In this document: one piece after another, positions 54,300 to 63,110 of the stretch
How positions within the stretch are numbered: position 1 is the stretch's first letter
How the letters are laid out: every line of letters begins with the position of its first letter
NCBI GenBank assembly: GCA_913053875.1
Contig: CAJXGN010000007.1
Location: 62,001-126,000, forward strand
Direction: 5' to 3'
Origin: an uncultured Agromyces sp.
Lineage (GTDB): Bacteria > Actinomycetota > Actinomycetes > Actinomycetales > Microbacteriaceae
DNA length: 64,000 nucleotides
Program-made: the position numbers and the translations under genes
The notes under the pieces: generated by a model
Database searches by the model: none
What the model was told of the DNA's origin: nothing
What the model saw: the letters and a program-made list of their open reading frames with translations, nothing else

Positions 54300-54341
54300 G
54301 AGCCCGACCCCGTGAGAGGCGTTTCGCACGGGGTCGGGCTC
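54300..54341 (+). terminator. Intra-operon attenuator between pstS and pstC
   Basis: A perfect 15-bp stem (54300-54314 with 54327-54341) and 12-nt loop lie 14 bp past the pstS stop and 50 bp before pstC. Partial termination here would give more binding protein than membrane components. Confidence 0.82.
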
Positions 54342-54391
54342 GACCGGCCCGGCCTCCAGCCCGCACCATTGACGACGAGGATCCGAACCCG

Positions 54392-55336
54392 ATGACGACG
54401 ACCACCCAGGCCCCTCCCATCCGGGGCAAGCAACGAGCAGGCGACCGCGTCTTCTCGGGATCGGCCGTCTTCGCCGGCGCGATGATCCTGGTGACGCTCG
54501 GCGCCGTCGCGATCTTCCTGATCGTCCAGTCGGTGCCGGCGCTGTTCGCCACGTCCGAGAACGCGTCGATCCTCACCACCAACTTCTGGGACTACGTCTG
54601 GCCGCTGCTGTTCGGCACGGTCTGGGCCGCCGCCCTCGCGCTCATCATCGCGACGCCGCTCTCCATCGGCATCGCGCTCTTCATCTCGCACTACGCCCCC
54701 CGTCGCCTCGCCTCCGTGCTCGGCTACATCGTCGACCTGCTCGCGGCCGTGCCGTCGGTCGTCTTCGGCCTCTGGGGCATCGGCGTGCTCGCCCCGGCCG
54801 TCCAGCCGCTCTACAGCTGGCTCGTCGACAACATGGGCTGGTTCCCGCTCTTCGCCGGTCCGGTCTCGGGCACCGGCCGCACCATCCTCACCGCCGCCGT
54901 CGTGCTCGCCGTGATGGTGCTGCCGATCATGACGGCCATCAACCGCGAGGTCTTCCTGCAGACGCCGGTGCTGCACGAGGAGGCCGCACTCGCCCTCGGC
55001 GCGACCCGCTGGGAGATGATCCGCACCGCGGTCCTCCCGTTCGGCGCCCCGGGCATGCTCTCGGCCGGCGTGCTGGGCCTCGGCCGCGCGCTCGGCGAGA
55101 CCATGGCGGTCGCGATGGTGCTGTCGGCCACCGGCGCCGTCACCTTCCAGCTGCTCACCTCGGTCAACCCGTCGACGATCGCGGCGAACATCGCCCTGAG
55201 CTTCCCCGAGGCGTACGGCATCAACATCAACGTGCTGATCGCGACCGGCCTCATCCTCTTCATCGTCACGTTCGGCGTCAACGCGCTGGCCCGCTGGGTC
55301 GTGAGCCGCCGCAAGGAATTCTCGGGAGCGAACTGA
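54392..55336 (+). CDS. pstC: Phosphate ABC transporter permease PstC
   Basis: A 314-residue permease with about six membrane helices: residues 25-50, 75-100, 115-140, 165-190, 215-240 and 280-305. The EAA-type loop EEAALALGATRWEMIRTAVLPFG (in pieces near 195-220) contacts PstB. It follows the attenuator by 50 bp and its TGA shares one base with the pstA ATG (TGATG). Confidence 0.96.
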   Translation: MTTTTQAPPIRGKQRAGDRVFSGSAVFAGAMILVTLGAVAIFLIVQSVPALFATSENASILTTNFWDYVWPLLFGTVWAAALALIIATPLSIGIALFISHYAPRRLASVLGYIVDLLAAVPSVVFGLWGIGVLAPAVQPLYSWLVDNMGWFPLFAGPVSGTGRTILTAAVVLAVMVLPIMTAINREVFLQTPVLHEEAALALGATRWEMIRTAVLPFGAPGMLSAGVLGLGRALGETMAVAMVLSATGAVTFQLLTSVNPSTIAANIALSFPEAYGININVLIATGLILFIVTFGVNALARWVVSRRKEFSGAN

Positions 55337-56430
55337 TGGCCACCACGACCACCCGACCCGCTGCCTCCTCGACCTCGGTCGAGAACTCGCTCGCAGCGGC
55401 GAAGCTGCCCACCTACGCCCTCTGGATCGTCTTCGGCGTCTCGTTCGCCGTGGTCGGCGCCGTGCTGCTGCTGATCGCGATCGCCTCTGAGGCCGAGTTC
55501 AACTACGCCGGCTGGCTCATCATCGGCGGGCTCCTCTACGCGCTCAGCACCTGGCTGTTCTCCTCGCTCGTCGAGGGACGCCGCCGGGGCATGGACCGCT
55601 TCATCACGGCGCTCGTGATCGGCGCGTTCGTCATCGCGATGATCCCGCTGATCTCGGTCACCTGGACCGTCGTCAGCCTCGGCGCGGCCCGATTCGACAT
55701 CGAGTTCTTCTCGTACTCGATGCGCAACGTGACCGGCGAGGGCGGCGGCGCCCTGCACGCCATCGTCGGCACGCTCGAGATGACCGGCATGGCCGCGCTC
55801 ATCTCGATCCCGATCGGCCTCATGACCTCGATCTACCTGGTCGAGTACGGCCGCGGCGCCGTGGCGCGCGGCATCACCTTCCTCGTCGACGTCATGACGG
55901 GCATCCCCTCGATCGTCGCGGGCCTGTTCGCCTACTCGCTGTTCTCGATCTTCCTCGGCCCCGGCACCCGCACCGGCTTCGCCGGATCGATCGCCCTCGC
56001 GGTGCTGATGATCCCGGTCGTCGTGCGCTCGAGCGAGGAGATGCTGCGGCTCGTGCCGAACGAGCTCCGCGAGGCCTCGTACGCGCTGGGCGTGCCGAAG
56101 TGGCTCACGATCGTGAAGGTCGTGCTGCCCACCTCGATCGCCGGCATCACGACCGGCATCATGCTCTCGATCGCGCGAGTCATCGGCGAGACCGCCCCGC
56201 TGCTCATCGCCGCGGGCTTCACCGCGAGCATGAACTACAACCTGTTCGAGGGCCGCATGAGCTCGCTCCCCGTGTTCGTGTACACGCAGTACGCGAACCA
56301 GGGCAACCCGCCCGAGGCCTACCTCGATCGGGCGTGGGCCGGTGCGCTCACCCTGATCATCATCGTCATGGCCCTCAACCTCGTCGCGCGCCTCGTCGCC
56401 CGCACCTTCGCCCCGAAGACCGGCCGTTAG
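55336..56430 (+). CDS. pstA: Phosphate ABC transporter permease PstA
   Basis: A 364-residue permease. Compared with the Escherichia coli protein it carries an extra N-terminal part with two helices (about residues 27-75) before the six-helix core. The core EAA loop is LREASYALGVPKWLTIVKVVLP in pieces near 235-255, and LVEYGRGAVARGITFLVDVMTGIPSI is typical of PstA. Translationally coupled to pstC; pstB starts 18 bp downstream. Confidence 0.96.
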   Translation: MATTTTRPAASSTSVENSLAAAKLPTYALWIVFGVSFAVVGAVLLLIAIASEAEFNYAGWLIIGGLLYALSTWLFSSLVEGRRRGMDRFITALVIGAFVIAMIPLISVTWTVVSLGAARFDIEFFSYSMRNVTGEGGGALHAIVGTLEMTGMAALISIPIGLMTSIYLVEYGRGAVARGITFLVDVMTGIPSIVAGLFAYSLFSIFLGPGTRTGFAGSIALAVLMIPVVVRSSEEMLRLVPNELREASYALGVPKWLTIVKVVLPTSIAGITTGIMLSIARVIGETAPLLIAAGFTASMNYNLFEGRMSSLPVFVYTQYANQGNPPEAYLDRAWAGALTLIIIVMALNLVARLVARTFAPKTGR

Positions 56431-56448
56431 GGCCAGCAAAGGAAACCC

Positions 56449-57228
56449 GTGTCCAAGCGCATCGAAGTCAACGACCTCAACGTCTACTACGGCAAGTTCC
56501 GCGCCGTGGAGGGCGTGAGCCTCGAGATCGAACCCCGCTCCGTCACGGCCTTCATCGGGCCGTCCGGCTGCGGCAAGACCACCTTCCTCCGCACGCTCAA
56601 CCGCATGCACGAGGTCACGCCCGGGGCATCCGTCGAGGGCGAGGTGCTCATCGACGGCAACAACCTCTACGGCCAGGGCGTCGACCCCGTGCTCGTGCGT
56701 CGCCAGGTGGGCATGGTCTTCCAGCGCCCGAACCCGTTCCCGACCATGTCGATCCGCGAGAACGTGCTGGCGGGCGTGAAGCTCAACAACCGCCGCATCT
56801 CGAAGAAGGACGCCGACGACCTGGTCGAGCAGTCGCTGCAGGGCGCCAACCTCTGGAACGAGGTCAAGGACCGTCTCGACCGCCCCGGCTCGGGCCTCTC
56901 GGGCGGCCAGCAGCAGCGCCTGTGCATCGCGCGCACCATCGCGGTCTCCCCCGAGGTCATCCTCATGGACGAGCCGTGCTCGGCCCTCGACCCGATCTCG
57001 ACGCTCGCGATCGAGGACCTCATCGAGGAGCTGAAGAAGGAGTACACGATCGTGATCGTGACCCACAACATGCAGCAGGCGTCGCGCGTGTCCGACCGGA
57101 CCGCGTTCTTCAACATCGCCGGCACCGGCAAGCCCGGCAAGCTCATCGAGTACGACGACACGACGACGATCTTCTCCAACCCGACGCAGAAGTCGACCGA
57201 GGACTACGTCTCGGGTCGCTTCGGGTAG
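56449..57228 (+). CDS. pstB: Phosphate ABC transporter ATPase PstB
   Basis: A 259-residue ABC ATPase. Walker A is GPSGCGKT (about residues 38-45), the Q-loop [14 protein letters not shown], the signature [13 protein letters not shown] and Walker [14 protein letters not shown], all diagnostic of PstB. It starts with GTG after AAAGGAAA. It ends the pst operon, 21 bp before a strong hairpin terminator. Confidence 0.97.
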   Translation: MSKRIEVNDLNVYYGKFRAVEGVSLEIEPRSVTAFIGPSGCGKTTFLRTLNRMHEVTPGASVEGEVLIDGNNLYGQGVDPVLVRRQVGMVFQRPNPFPTMSIRENVLAGVKLNNRRISKKDADDLVEQSLQGANLWNEVKDRLDRPGSGLSGGQQQRLCIARTIAVSPEVILMDEPCSALDPISTLAIEDLIEELKKEYTIVIVTHNMQQASRVSDRTAFFNIAGTGKPGKLIEYDDTTTIFSNPTQKSTEDYVSGRFG

Positions 57229-57249
57229 GCACGGGCGGCAGAAACAGTC

Positions 57250-57282
57250 GGATGCCCCGGGGATGCGCTCCCCGGGGCATCC
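57250..57282 (+). terminator. Terminator of the pst operon
   Basis: GGATGCCCCGGGG (57250-57262) pairs perfectly with CCCCGGGGCATCC (57270-57282) over a 7-nt loop, just past pstB. No T-run follows. Confidence 0.88.
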
Positions 57283-57297
57283 GTCGTCTCACCCATC

Positions 57298-57327
57298 GGT
57301 GCAGAAAAGCGTGCACATTTCTGCACC
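57298..57327. promoter_or_regulatory. Palindromic operator candidate upstream of malic enzyme
   Basis: GGTGCAGAAA (57298-57307) and its exact complement TTTCTGCACC (57318-57327) flank a 10-bp spacer that contains GTGCAC. The 30-bp symmetry and AT-rich inner half-site edges suit a dimeric regulator better than a terminator. The regulator is unknown. Confidence 0.5.
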
Positions 57328-57558
57328 CCCACCCCCTGCCGGCCCGCCACGCGCGCTGCTAGCGTTGGGGGCACCCGGTGCCGGACCCACCCCTTCGGCA
57401 TCGCCCGCGATCGCACACCAGCGGTGAGCAGATGGATGCGCGGCGCACCGCGCCGCCCCACACGGCAGACCGCTCGGCGAGACGACTCCCGGCTGGTCGC
57501 CGACCCGCACCCGGCGATGGCGCACGCGTGCGCCCGCGACCCCACGGAGGACCCGACG

Positions 57559-58770
57559 ATGAGCATCGAAGACATCCCCAGCACGACGCACACCCGCACC
57601 CCGATCACCCTCACCGACGCCGAGATCTTCGCCGCGCACGACGGCGGCAAGCTCGAGGTCTCGCTCGCCTCCCCGCTCGAGACGAAGCGCGACCTGTCGA
57701 TCGCCTATACGCCGGGCGTCGCGCAGGTGAGCCGCACCATCCGCGACGCCCCCGAGGCCGCCCGCCAGTACACCTGGGCGAGCCGGTTGGTCGCCGTCGT
57801 GAGCGACGGCACGGCGGTGCTCGGGCTGGGCGACATCGGCGCGTCGGCGTCGCTGCCGGTCATGGAGGGGAAGTCGGCGCTGTTCCGCCGCTTCGGCGGG
57901 CTGAACTCCATCCCGCTCGTGCTCGAGACCACCGACGTCGACGAGATCGTCGAGACGCTCGTGCGGCTGCGGTCGAGCTTCGGCGCGGTGAACCTGGAGG
58001 ACGTCGCGGCGCCGCGGTGCTTCGAGCTCGAGGCGAAGCTCATCGAGGCGCTCGACATGCCGGTCATGCACGATGACCAGCACGGCACGGCCGTGGTAGC
58101 GCTCGCGGCGCTGCTGAACGCGGCGCGCATCGTGGAGCGCGAGCTGCCGTCGCTGCGGGTCGTGATCTCGGGTGCGGGGGCGGCGGGCATCGCGGTCGCC
58201 GAGATCCTGCTGCGCTCGGGCGTCGAGGACGTCGTGCTGCTCGACTCGCGCGGCATCCTGCATTCGGACCGACCCGGACTCGAGGGCGTCAAGGCCGACT
58301 ACGCGGCGCGGACGAACCCGCGCGGACTCACGGGCGGCATCGACGAGGCGCTCGACGGGGCCGACGTGTTCATCGGCGTCTCGTCGGGCACGGTGCCCGA
58401 GGCGACGCTTCGACGCATGTCGGGCGACGCGATCGTGTTCGCACTGTCGAACCCCGACCCGGAGGTGCACCCGGACGTCGCGTCGCGGCACGCCCGCGTG
58501 GTGGCGACCGGGCGCAGCGACTTCCCGAACCAGATCAACAACGTGCTGGCCTTCCCGGGCATCTTCCGCGGCGCGCTCGACGCGGGCGCCCGTCGCATCA
58601 CGCCGGAGATGAAGCTCGCAGCCGCGCACGCGATCGCCGGCATCGTGGGCGAGGACCTGGCGCCCGACCGCATCGTGCCGAGCCCGCTCGACGACCGGGT
58701 CGCGCCTGCGGTGGCCGCGGCGGTCGTGGCGGCAGCGGAGGCGGGCGGCGCGCTCAGTCGCGAGGACTGA
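57559..58770 (+). CDS. NAD(P)-dependent malic enzyme
   Basis: A 403-residue malic enzyme of the short bacterial type without a phosphotransacetylase domain. It decarboxylates malate to pyruvate. Motifs are SIAYTPGVAQVSRTI (Tyr), VLGLGDIGASASLPVMEGKS (Lys), HDDQHGTAVVALAALLNA with the metal Asp, and VVISGAGAAGIAVAEILL for the nucleotide. ATG 57559 follows GGAGGACCC. It overlaps the convergent aminotransferase gene by 17 bp at the 3' end. Whether it prefers NAD or NADP cannot be decided. Confidence 0.94.
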   Translation: MSIEDIPSTTHTRTPITLTDAEIFAAHDGGKLEVSLASPLETKRDLSIAYTPGVAQVSRTIRDAPEAARQYTWASRLVAVVSDGTAVLGLGDIGASASLPVMEGKSALFRRFGGLNSIPLVLETTDVDEIVETLVRLRSSFGAVNLEDVAAPRCFELEAKLIEALDMPVMHDDQHGTAVVALAALLNAARIVERELPSLRVVISGAGAAGIAVAEILLRSGVEDVVLLDSRGILHSDRPGLEGVKADYAARTNPRGLTGGIDEALDGADVFIGVSSGTVPEATLRRMSGDAIVFALSNPDPEVHPDVASRHARVVATGRSDFPNQINNVLAFPGIFRGALDAGARRITPEMKLAAAHAIAGIVGEDLAPDRIVPSPLDDRVAPAVAAAVVAAAEAGGALSRED

Positions 58771-59644
58771 GCAGGTAGTCGTTGAACGCCCGGGTGCGCG
58801 GGTCGACGGGCAGGTCGCGTCCGTCGATCCGTCGCACCGGAGCGGCCATGCGGATGCTGGAGACCAGCCACGCGGCATCCGCCGTCTCCAGTTCGGCGAG
58901 CGAGATGTCGCGGACCTCGGTGCGCTCGCCCGTGGCCGCGAGGTGCTCGAACAGCGAGACCTGGGTGGTGCCGCGGAGGATCGCCCCGCTCGGCGCGGGC
59001 GTGGAGAACACGTCGCCGTGGCGGAGGATGACCGACGAGGTCGGCCCCTCCATGACGTAGCCGTCGCTCGTGACGAACAGCGCGTCGTCGGCGCCGCGTC
59101 GGCGCGCCTCGCGGATCGCGGCCATGTTCACGGCGTACGAGAGCGTCTTCGCGCCGAGCAACAGCCACGGTGCGCGGTCGGGCGTGCCGAGGTCGAAACC
59201 GCGATCGAGCGTGACCACGCGGAGCCCCTCGGTGCGCGCGCGGGTCTGGTCGGCGGCCGGGAAGGCGTGCAGCCAGGCGGTGGGCGCGGGCCCGTGCTCG
59301 ACCCCGCGGCTCAGCACGAGCTTCAGCGCGTGCTCCCCCGTCGACGGCAGCGCGGCCACGGCGCGGGCCGCCGCCGCCTCCCACTGACCGAGGTGCGGTG
59401 CGGGCAGGTCGCAGATGCGCGCGGAGTTCTGCAGGCGCGCGAGGTGCGGGCGCAGCTCCTGTGCATGCCCGTCGACGACGCCGAGGGTCTCGAAGATGCC
59501 GTCGCCGCGCTGCGTGCTGAGCTCGCCGACGCGGAGCGCCGGCTCGGCCTGGTCGACCTCGCGGAAGGTGGCCTGGATCGCCCGGTCGTCGACCTCGGCG
59601 TCGTGCGGCAGCGGGTCGATCAGCAGGGTGAACGTGTCGGGCAT
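58754..59644 (-). CDS. Class IV aminotransferase, aminodeoxychorismate lyase-like
   Basis: A 296-residue fold-type IV PLP enzyme. It shows GDGIFETLGVVDG (about residue 47), the PLP Lys in LLGAKTLSYAVNMAAIREARR (about 165), DALFVTSDGYVMEGPTSSV and the phosphate loop GAILRGTTQ. The pattern suits 4-amino-4-deoxychorismate lyase (PabC, making p-aminobenzoate) or a D-amino-acid/branched-chain aminotransferase; PabC is preferred by length. If so it supplies the p-aminobenzoate used by folP at 5159. Ends 17 bp inside the malic enzyme gene. Confidence 0.82.
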   Translation of the reverse strand: MPDTFTLLIDPLPHDAEVDDRAIQATFREVDQAEPALRVGELSTQRGDGIFETLGVVDGHAQELRPHLARLQNSARICDLPAPHLGQWEAAAARAVAALPSTGEHALKLVLSRGVEHGPAPTAWLHAFPAADQTRARTEGLRVVTLDRGFDLGTPDRAPWLLLGAKTLSYAVNMAAIREARRRGADDALFVTSDGYVMEGPTSSVILRHGDVFSTPAPSGAILRGTTQVSLFEHLAATGERTEVRDISLAELETADAAWLVSSIRMAAPVRRIDGRDLPVDPRTRAFNDYLLSPRD

Positions 59645-59881
59645 GGCACGATGCTACGCGCTCGGTGCGGGCGGGCGGATGCCCCGTGGAGACGATGGCG
59701 GCCGGCCGCAGAACGCCTCTCGGCGCGAGGCCGCTCGTAGCGGCGAAAATTGGAGCCCGGGGTTACTGCGACCGGCCACGACCAGTGTAAACAGTCGGCG
59801 CGGCAGGTTTCATTCCCGTTCGCCGGGCGCGATATCGCTCGTGCCCGGGCGCGTCCGCGAGGGCTCCTCAGTGGTGCGCAC

Positions 59882-60514
59882 TCAGTCGAGCCGCTCGCGC
59901 CGCCACAGCCGGGCGCACGCCGAGAGCTCGACCGACAGCTGGCTGAGCCGCAGGGCCCGTGTGGTGAGCGCCGCGCCCCGGGCGGAGTCGGCGAGGTCGG
60001 CCGCGTCGGCGAGGCTCGCGGAGCCGAGGGCGGTGATGCGGCAGAACGAGGCGGCGCGCTCGAGCGCGATCGCGAAATCGCCCGCGAACGCGCCGCGGAG
60101 GATCTGGTCGGCGAGCGCCAGCACCTCCTCGGGGCCCGTGGGCGAGGCAGCGCCGGCGACCACGCGGTCGCCCGTGGTGGCGAGCGCGGCGCCCTGCTCG
60201 TAGACGTAGCCCATGCCGGTCGGATCCTGCCGGATCAGCGCGCGCAGCAGGTAGATGCGCCAGAGCGCGCCGGGCAGGCTGCGAGCACCGGCGCGAGACC
60301 AGAGCTCGGCGACCGTGTCGATGCCGTGCTCGTCGGTGAACGACACGAGCCGCTCGACCACCTCGGGATCGGGGTCGTCGCGCACGCGCGCCAGCAGCGC
60401 GGTCGCGCTGTCGTGCGCCGCGCGGTTCAACTGCGCCGGGTCCTCGGCGCCCCCGTACCCCTCGAACGCCCCGGAGGGCATCCGCACTGGTCGGTGGTGT
60501 TCGGCTCCGCTCAT
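59882..60514 (-). CDS. Conserved actinobacterial protein, function unknown
   Basis: A 210-residue helical protein without membrane segments. Visible stretches are DPEVVERLVSFTDEHGID, LPGALWRIYLLRALIRQDP, GMGYVYEQGAAL and FAIALERAASFCRITALGSASLADAADLA (in pieces). I recall relatives in Microbacteriaceae that are sometimes wrongly called RNA polymerase subunit; no polymerase motif is present. The region 59645-59881 downstream has no gene, only an AT-rich CCAATTTT and a TGTTTACACT stretch that may be part of the aminotransferase promoter. Just upstream lies the divergent tRNA-Lys. Confidence 0.75.
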   Translation of the reverse strand: MSGAEHHRPVRMPSGAFEGYGGAEDPAQLNRAAHDSATALLARVRDDPDPEVVERLVSFTDEHGIDTVAELWSRAGARSLPGALWRIYLLRALIRQDPTGMGYVYEQGAALATTGDRVVAGAASPTGPEEVLALADQILRGAFAGDFAIALERAASFCRITALGSASLADAADLADSARGAALTTRALRLSQLSVELSACARLWRRERLD

Positions 60515-60580
60515 ACCCCCGCCACGATACCCCTCGACGATCGGAGCCCGGCGGGTCCTGTGGCATCCGCCCGACCCCGG

Positions 60581-60586
60581 TAGATT
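60581..60586 (+). promoter_or_regulatory. -10 box TAGATT of tRNA-Lys
   Basis: TAGATT ends 8 nt before the mature 5' end at 60595, as expected for a tRNA promoter with a short 5' leader. Confidence 0.55.
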
Positions 60587-60594
60587 GGGTGCCC

Positions 60595-60667
60595 GGGCCT
60601 GTAGCTCAGTTGGCAGAGCAGTGGACTTTTAATCCATGGGTCGTGGGTTCGAGCCCCACCGGGCCCA
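60595..60667 (+). tRNA. tRNA-Lys (anticodon TTT)
   Basis: A 73-nt cloverleaf. Acceptor GGGCCTG pairs with CGGGCCC and the discriminator is A. D arm GCTC/GAGC, anticodon stem GTGGA/TCCAT with loop CTTTTAA, hence TTT. T arm GTGGG-TTCGAGC-CCCAC. CCA is not fully encoded. Confidence 0.97.
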
Positions 60668-60681
60668 CGTCAGCGTCCGGA

Positions 60682-63003
60682 TCACTCCGCCGTCGCGGCC
60701 TCCAGGCGCACGAGCACCGACTTCGACGCGGGCGTGTTGCTCACGTCGGCCACCGAGTCGAGCGGCACGAGCACGTTCGTCTCCGGGTAGTACGCGGCCG
60801 CGTTGCCGCGCGGGGTCGAGTACGACACGATGCGGAACCGGGGCGCGCGGCGCTCGACGCGGTCGGGCGCCACCGAGACCAGGTCGACGAGGTCGCCGTC
60901 GGCGAAGCCCGCCGCGGCGATGTCGTCGGGGTGCAGCAGCACGACGCGACGGCCGCCGGCGATGCCGCGGTAGCGGTCGTCCTTGCCGTAGATCGTGGTG
61001 TTGTACTGGTCGTGCGATCGGAGCGTCTGCAGCAGGAGGCATCCGCTCGGGATCTCGGGGTACTCGAGCGCGTTCGCCGTGAACCTGGCCGTGCCGGTCG
61101 CGGTCGCGAAGCGGCGGTCGTCGCGCGGCGCGTTCGGCAGGCGCAGGCTCTCGCCGTCGGCGATCGCGTCCTCGAGGCCCTCGAAGCCCGGCACGACGGC
61201 GGAGATGGCCGACCGGATCTGCGCGTAGTCGCCGCGCCACCCGGCCCAGTCGACGGCAGGCGCACCGCCGGGGGCGAGGGGCGGATGCTCCGAGGCGAAC
61301 ACCTCCTCGGCGATACGCGTCACGATGGCGACCTCCGATAGCAGGTCGTCGCTCGCGGGCCGCAGCCGGCCGCGGGAGGCGTGCACCATGCCCATCGAGT
61401 CCTCGACCGTGACGCGCTGGTCGCCGGTCGCCTGCGCGTCGCGCTCGGTGCGCCCGAGCGTCGGCAGGATGAGCGCGCGACGCCCGCCGACGAGGTGCGA
61501 GCGGTTGAGCTTGGTCGAGACCTGCACGGTCAGCTCGAGGTTCGCGAGCGCCCGCTCGGTGACCGCGGTGTCGGGCGTGGCGCGCACGAAGTTGCCGCCC
61601 ATGCCGATGAACACCCGCGCCTTCCCGTCGCGCATCGCGCGGATCGCGTCGACCGTGTCGTAGCCGTGCGCGCGCGGCGACGCGAACGCGAACTCGCGAT
61701 CGATGGCGTCGTGGAACCACTCCGGCATCCGCTCGAAGATGCCCATGGTGCGGTCGCCCTGCACGTTCGAGTGGCCGCGCACGGGGCAGACGCCCGCGCC
61801 GGGGCGGCCGACGTTGCCCTGCAGCAGCAGCACGTTCACCACGTCTCGGAGCGTCGCGACGGCGTGCTTGTGCTGGGTGAGGCCCATGGCCCAGCAGACG
61901 ATGGCGGAAGGGGCATCCGCCAGCATCTCCCCGACTTCGCGGATGTCGGCCTCGGCGAGCCCGGTGGCCCGCTCGACCTCTGCCCAGTCGAGATCGCGCG
62001 CGGCGGCCGCGTACGCGTCGAATCCGCTCGTGTGCTCGGCGACGAACGCCTCGTCGAGCACGTCGCCGCGCTCGGCGTGCAGGTCGAGGAGCACGCGGCC
62101 GAGGGCCTGGAACAGCGCCTGGTCGCCGCCGAGGCGCACCTGCAGGTAGCGGTCGGCGATCTTCGTGCCGCGACCGACGATGCCGCGGGGCGACTGCGGG
62201 TCGTCGAACCGGATCAGCCCGGCCTCGGGCAGCGGGTTGACCGCGACGATCGTCGCGCCGGCGCGCTTCGCCTGCTCGAGGGCGCTCAGCATGCGCGGGT
62301 GGTTCGTGCCCGGGTTCTGGCCGGCGACGATGATGAGCGACGCCGAGTGGATGTCCTCCAGGCTCACCGTGCCCTTGCCGATGCCGAGCGTCTCGGTGAG
62401 CGCCGACCCGCTCGACTCGTGGCACATGTTCGAGCAGTCGGGCAGGTTGTTCGTGCCGAGGCCGCGCACGAGCAGCTGGTAGGCGAACGCGGCCTCGTTC
62501 GAGGTGCGGCCGGACGTGTAGAAGATCGACTGGTCGGGGTGGTCCATGGCGCGCAGCTCGTCGCCGATGAGGCGGAACGCGTCGTCCCACGAGACGGGGG
62601 CGTAGTGCGTCGCGCCCGCCTCGAGCAGCATCGGCTCGGTGAGCCGCCCCTGCTGGCCGAGCCAGTAGTCGTCGTGGCCGCGCAGGTCGTCGACCGAGTG
62701 CTCGGCGAAGAACGCGCGTCCGACCCGGCGCAGCGTCGCCTCCTCGGCCACGGCCTTCGCCCCGTTCTCGCAGAACTCGGCCGTGTGGCGCGAGTCGCCC
62801 TCGGGCCAGGCGCAGCCCATGCAGTCGAAGCCGTCCTTCTGGTTGACCTTCAGCAGGGTCTGCGCACTGCGCACGACGCCCATCTGGTCAATCGATGCCC
62901 GCACGGCGTGCAGCACCCCGGGTACGCCGACAGCGCGGGTCTTGGGCTCCGAGACCCGCAGTTCCGCCTCGTCGATGTCGTTCTCGGGGGCGTTCCGCGC
63001 CAT
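60682..63003 (-). CDS. FdhF/YdeP-family molybdopterin oxidoreductase
   Basis: A 773-residue bis-molybdopterin-guanine-dinucleotide enzyme of the FdhF/YdeP (formate-dehydrogenase-like) group. Near the N-terminus DGFDCMGCAWPE (about residue 58) provides only a CxxC pair rather than the four-Cys 4Fe-4S motif of classic formate dehydrogenase. Cofactor-binding stretches include YTSGRTSNEAAF, IIVAGQNPGTNHPRML, GNVGRPGAGVCPVRGHSNVQGDRT and FIGMGGNFVRATPDT. The C-terminal cofactor domain ends with NTPASKSVLVRLE. The true substrate of YdeP-like proteins is not settled. The divergent fdhD at 63111 fits maturation of this enzyme. Confidence 0.9.
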   Translation of the reverse strand: MARNAPENDIDEAELRVSEPKTRAVGVPGVLHAVRASIDQMGVVRSAQTLLKVNQKDGFDCMGCAWPEGDSRHTAEFCENGAKAVAEEATLRRVGRAFFAEHSVDDLRGHDDYWLGQQGRLTEPMLLEAGATHYAPVSWDDAFRLIGDELRAMDHPDQSIFYTSGRTSNEAAFAYQLLVRGLGTNNLPDCSNMCHESSGSALTETLGIGKGTVSLEDIHSASLIIVAGQNPGTNHPRMLSALEQAKRAGATIVAVNPLPEAGLIRFDDPQSPRGIVGRGTKIADRYLQVRLGGDQALFQALGRVLLDLHAERGDVLDEAFVAEHTSGFDAYAAAARDLDWAEVERATGLAEADIREVGEMLADAPSAIVCWAMGLTQHKHAVATLRDVVNVLLLQGNVGRPGAGVCPVRGHSNVQGDRTMGIFERMPEWFHDAIDREFAFASPRAHGYDTVDAIRAMRDGKARVFIGMGGNFVRATPDTAVTERALANLELTVQVSTKLNRSHLVGGRRALILPTLGRTERDAQATGDQRVTVEDSMGMVHASRGRLRPASDDLLSEVAIVTRIAEEVFASEHPPLAPGGAPAVDWAGWRGDYAQIRSAISAVVPGFEGLEDAIADGESLRLPNAPRDDRRFATATGTARFTANALEYPEIPSGCLLLQTLRSHDQYNTTIYGKDDRYRGIAGGRRVVLLHPDDIAAAGFADGDLVDLVSVAPDRVERRAPRFRIVSYSTPRGNAAAYYPETNVLVPLDSVADVSNTPASKSVLVRLEAATAE

Positions 63004-63110
63004 GGACGTGCTCCTTCGCCGGGTCGTGACGCGGTCACTCTACGCCAGCGGGGGCCGCCCGAGCCCGCACGGGATTTCCGCAACGCGTGCACACGGTGGA
63101 AGCTTGATGC

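Larger units (their letters stand above)
57229..57558. other. 330-bp intergenic region before malic enzyme
   Basis: This gap holds the pst terminator (57250-57282), a 30-bp palindromic operator candidate (57298-57327) and then about 230 bp without a recognisable gene. A TAGCGT near 57360 might be a -10 box. The long leader before ATG 57559 contains a GGAGGA ribosome site near 57546. Confidence 0.6.

Noticed and set aside
54811..57066. A 750-codon open frame on the minus strand opposite pstC-pstA-pstB
   Set aside because: Composition is low complexity (Asp/Glu/Arg/His), no motif is seen, and the pst genes on the other strand are unmistakable.
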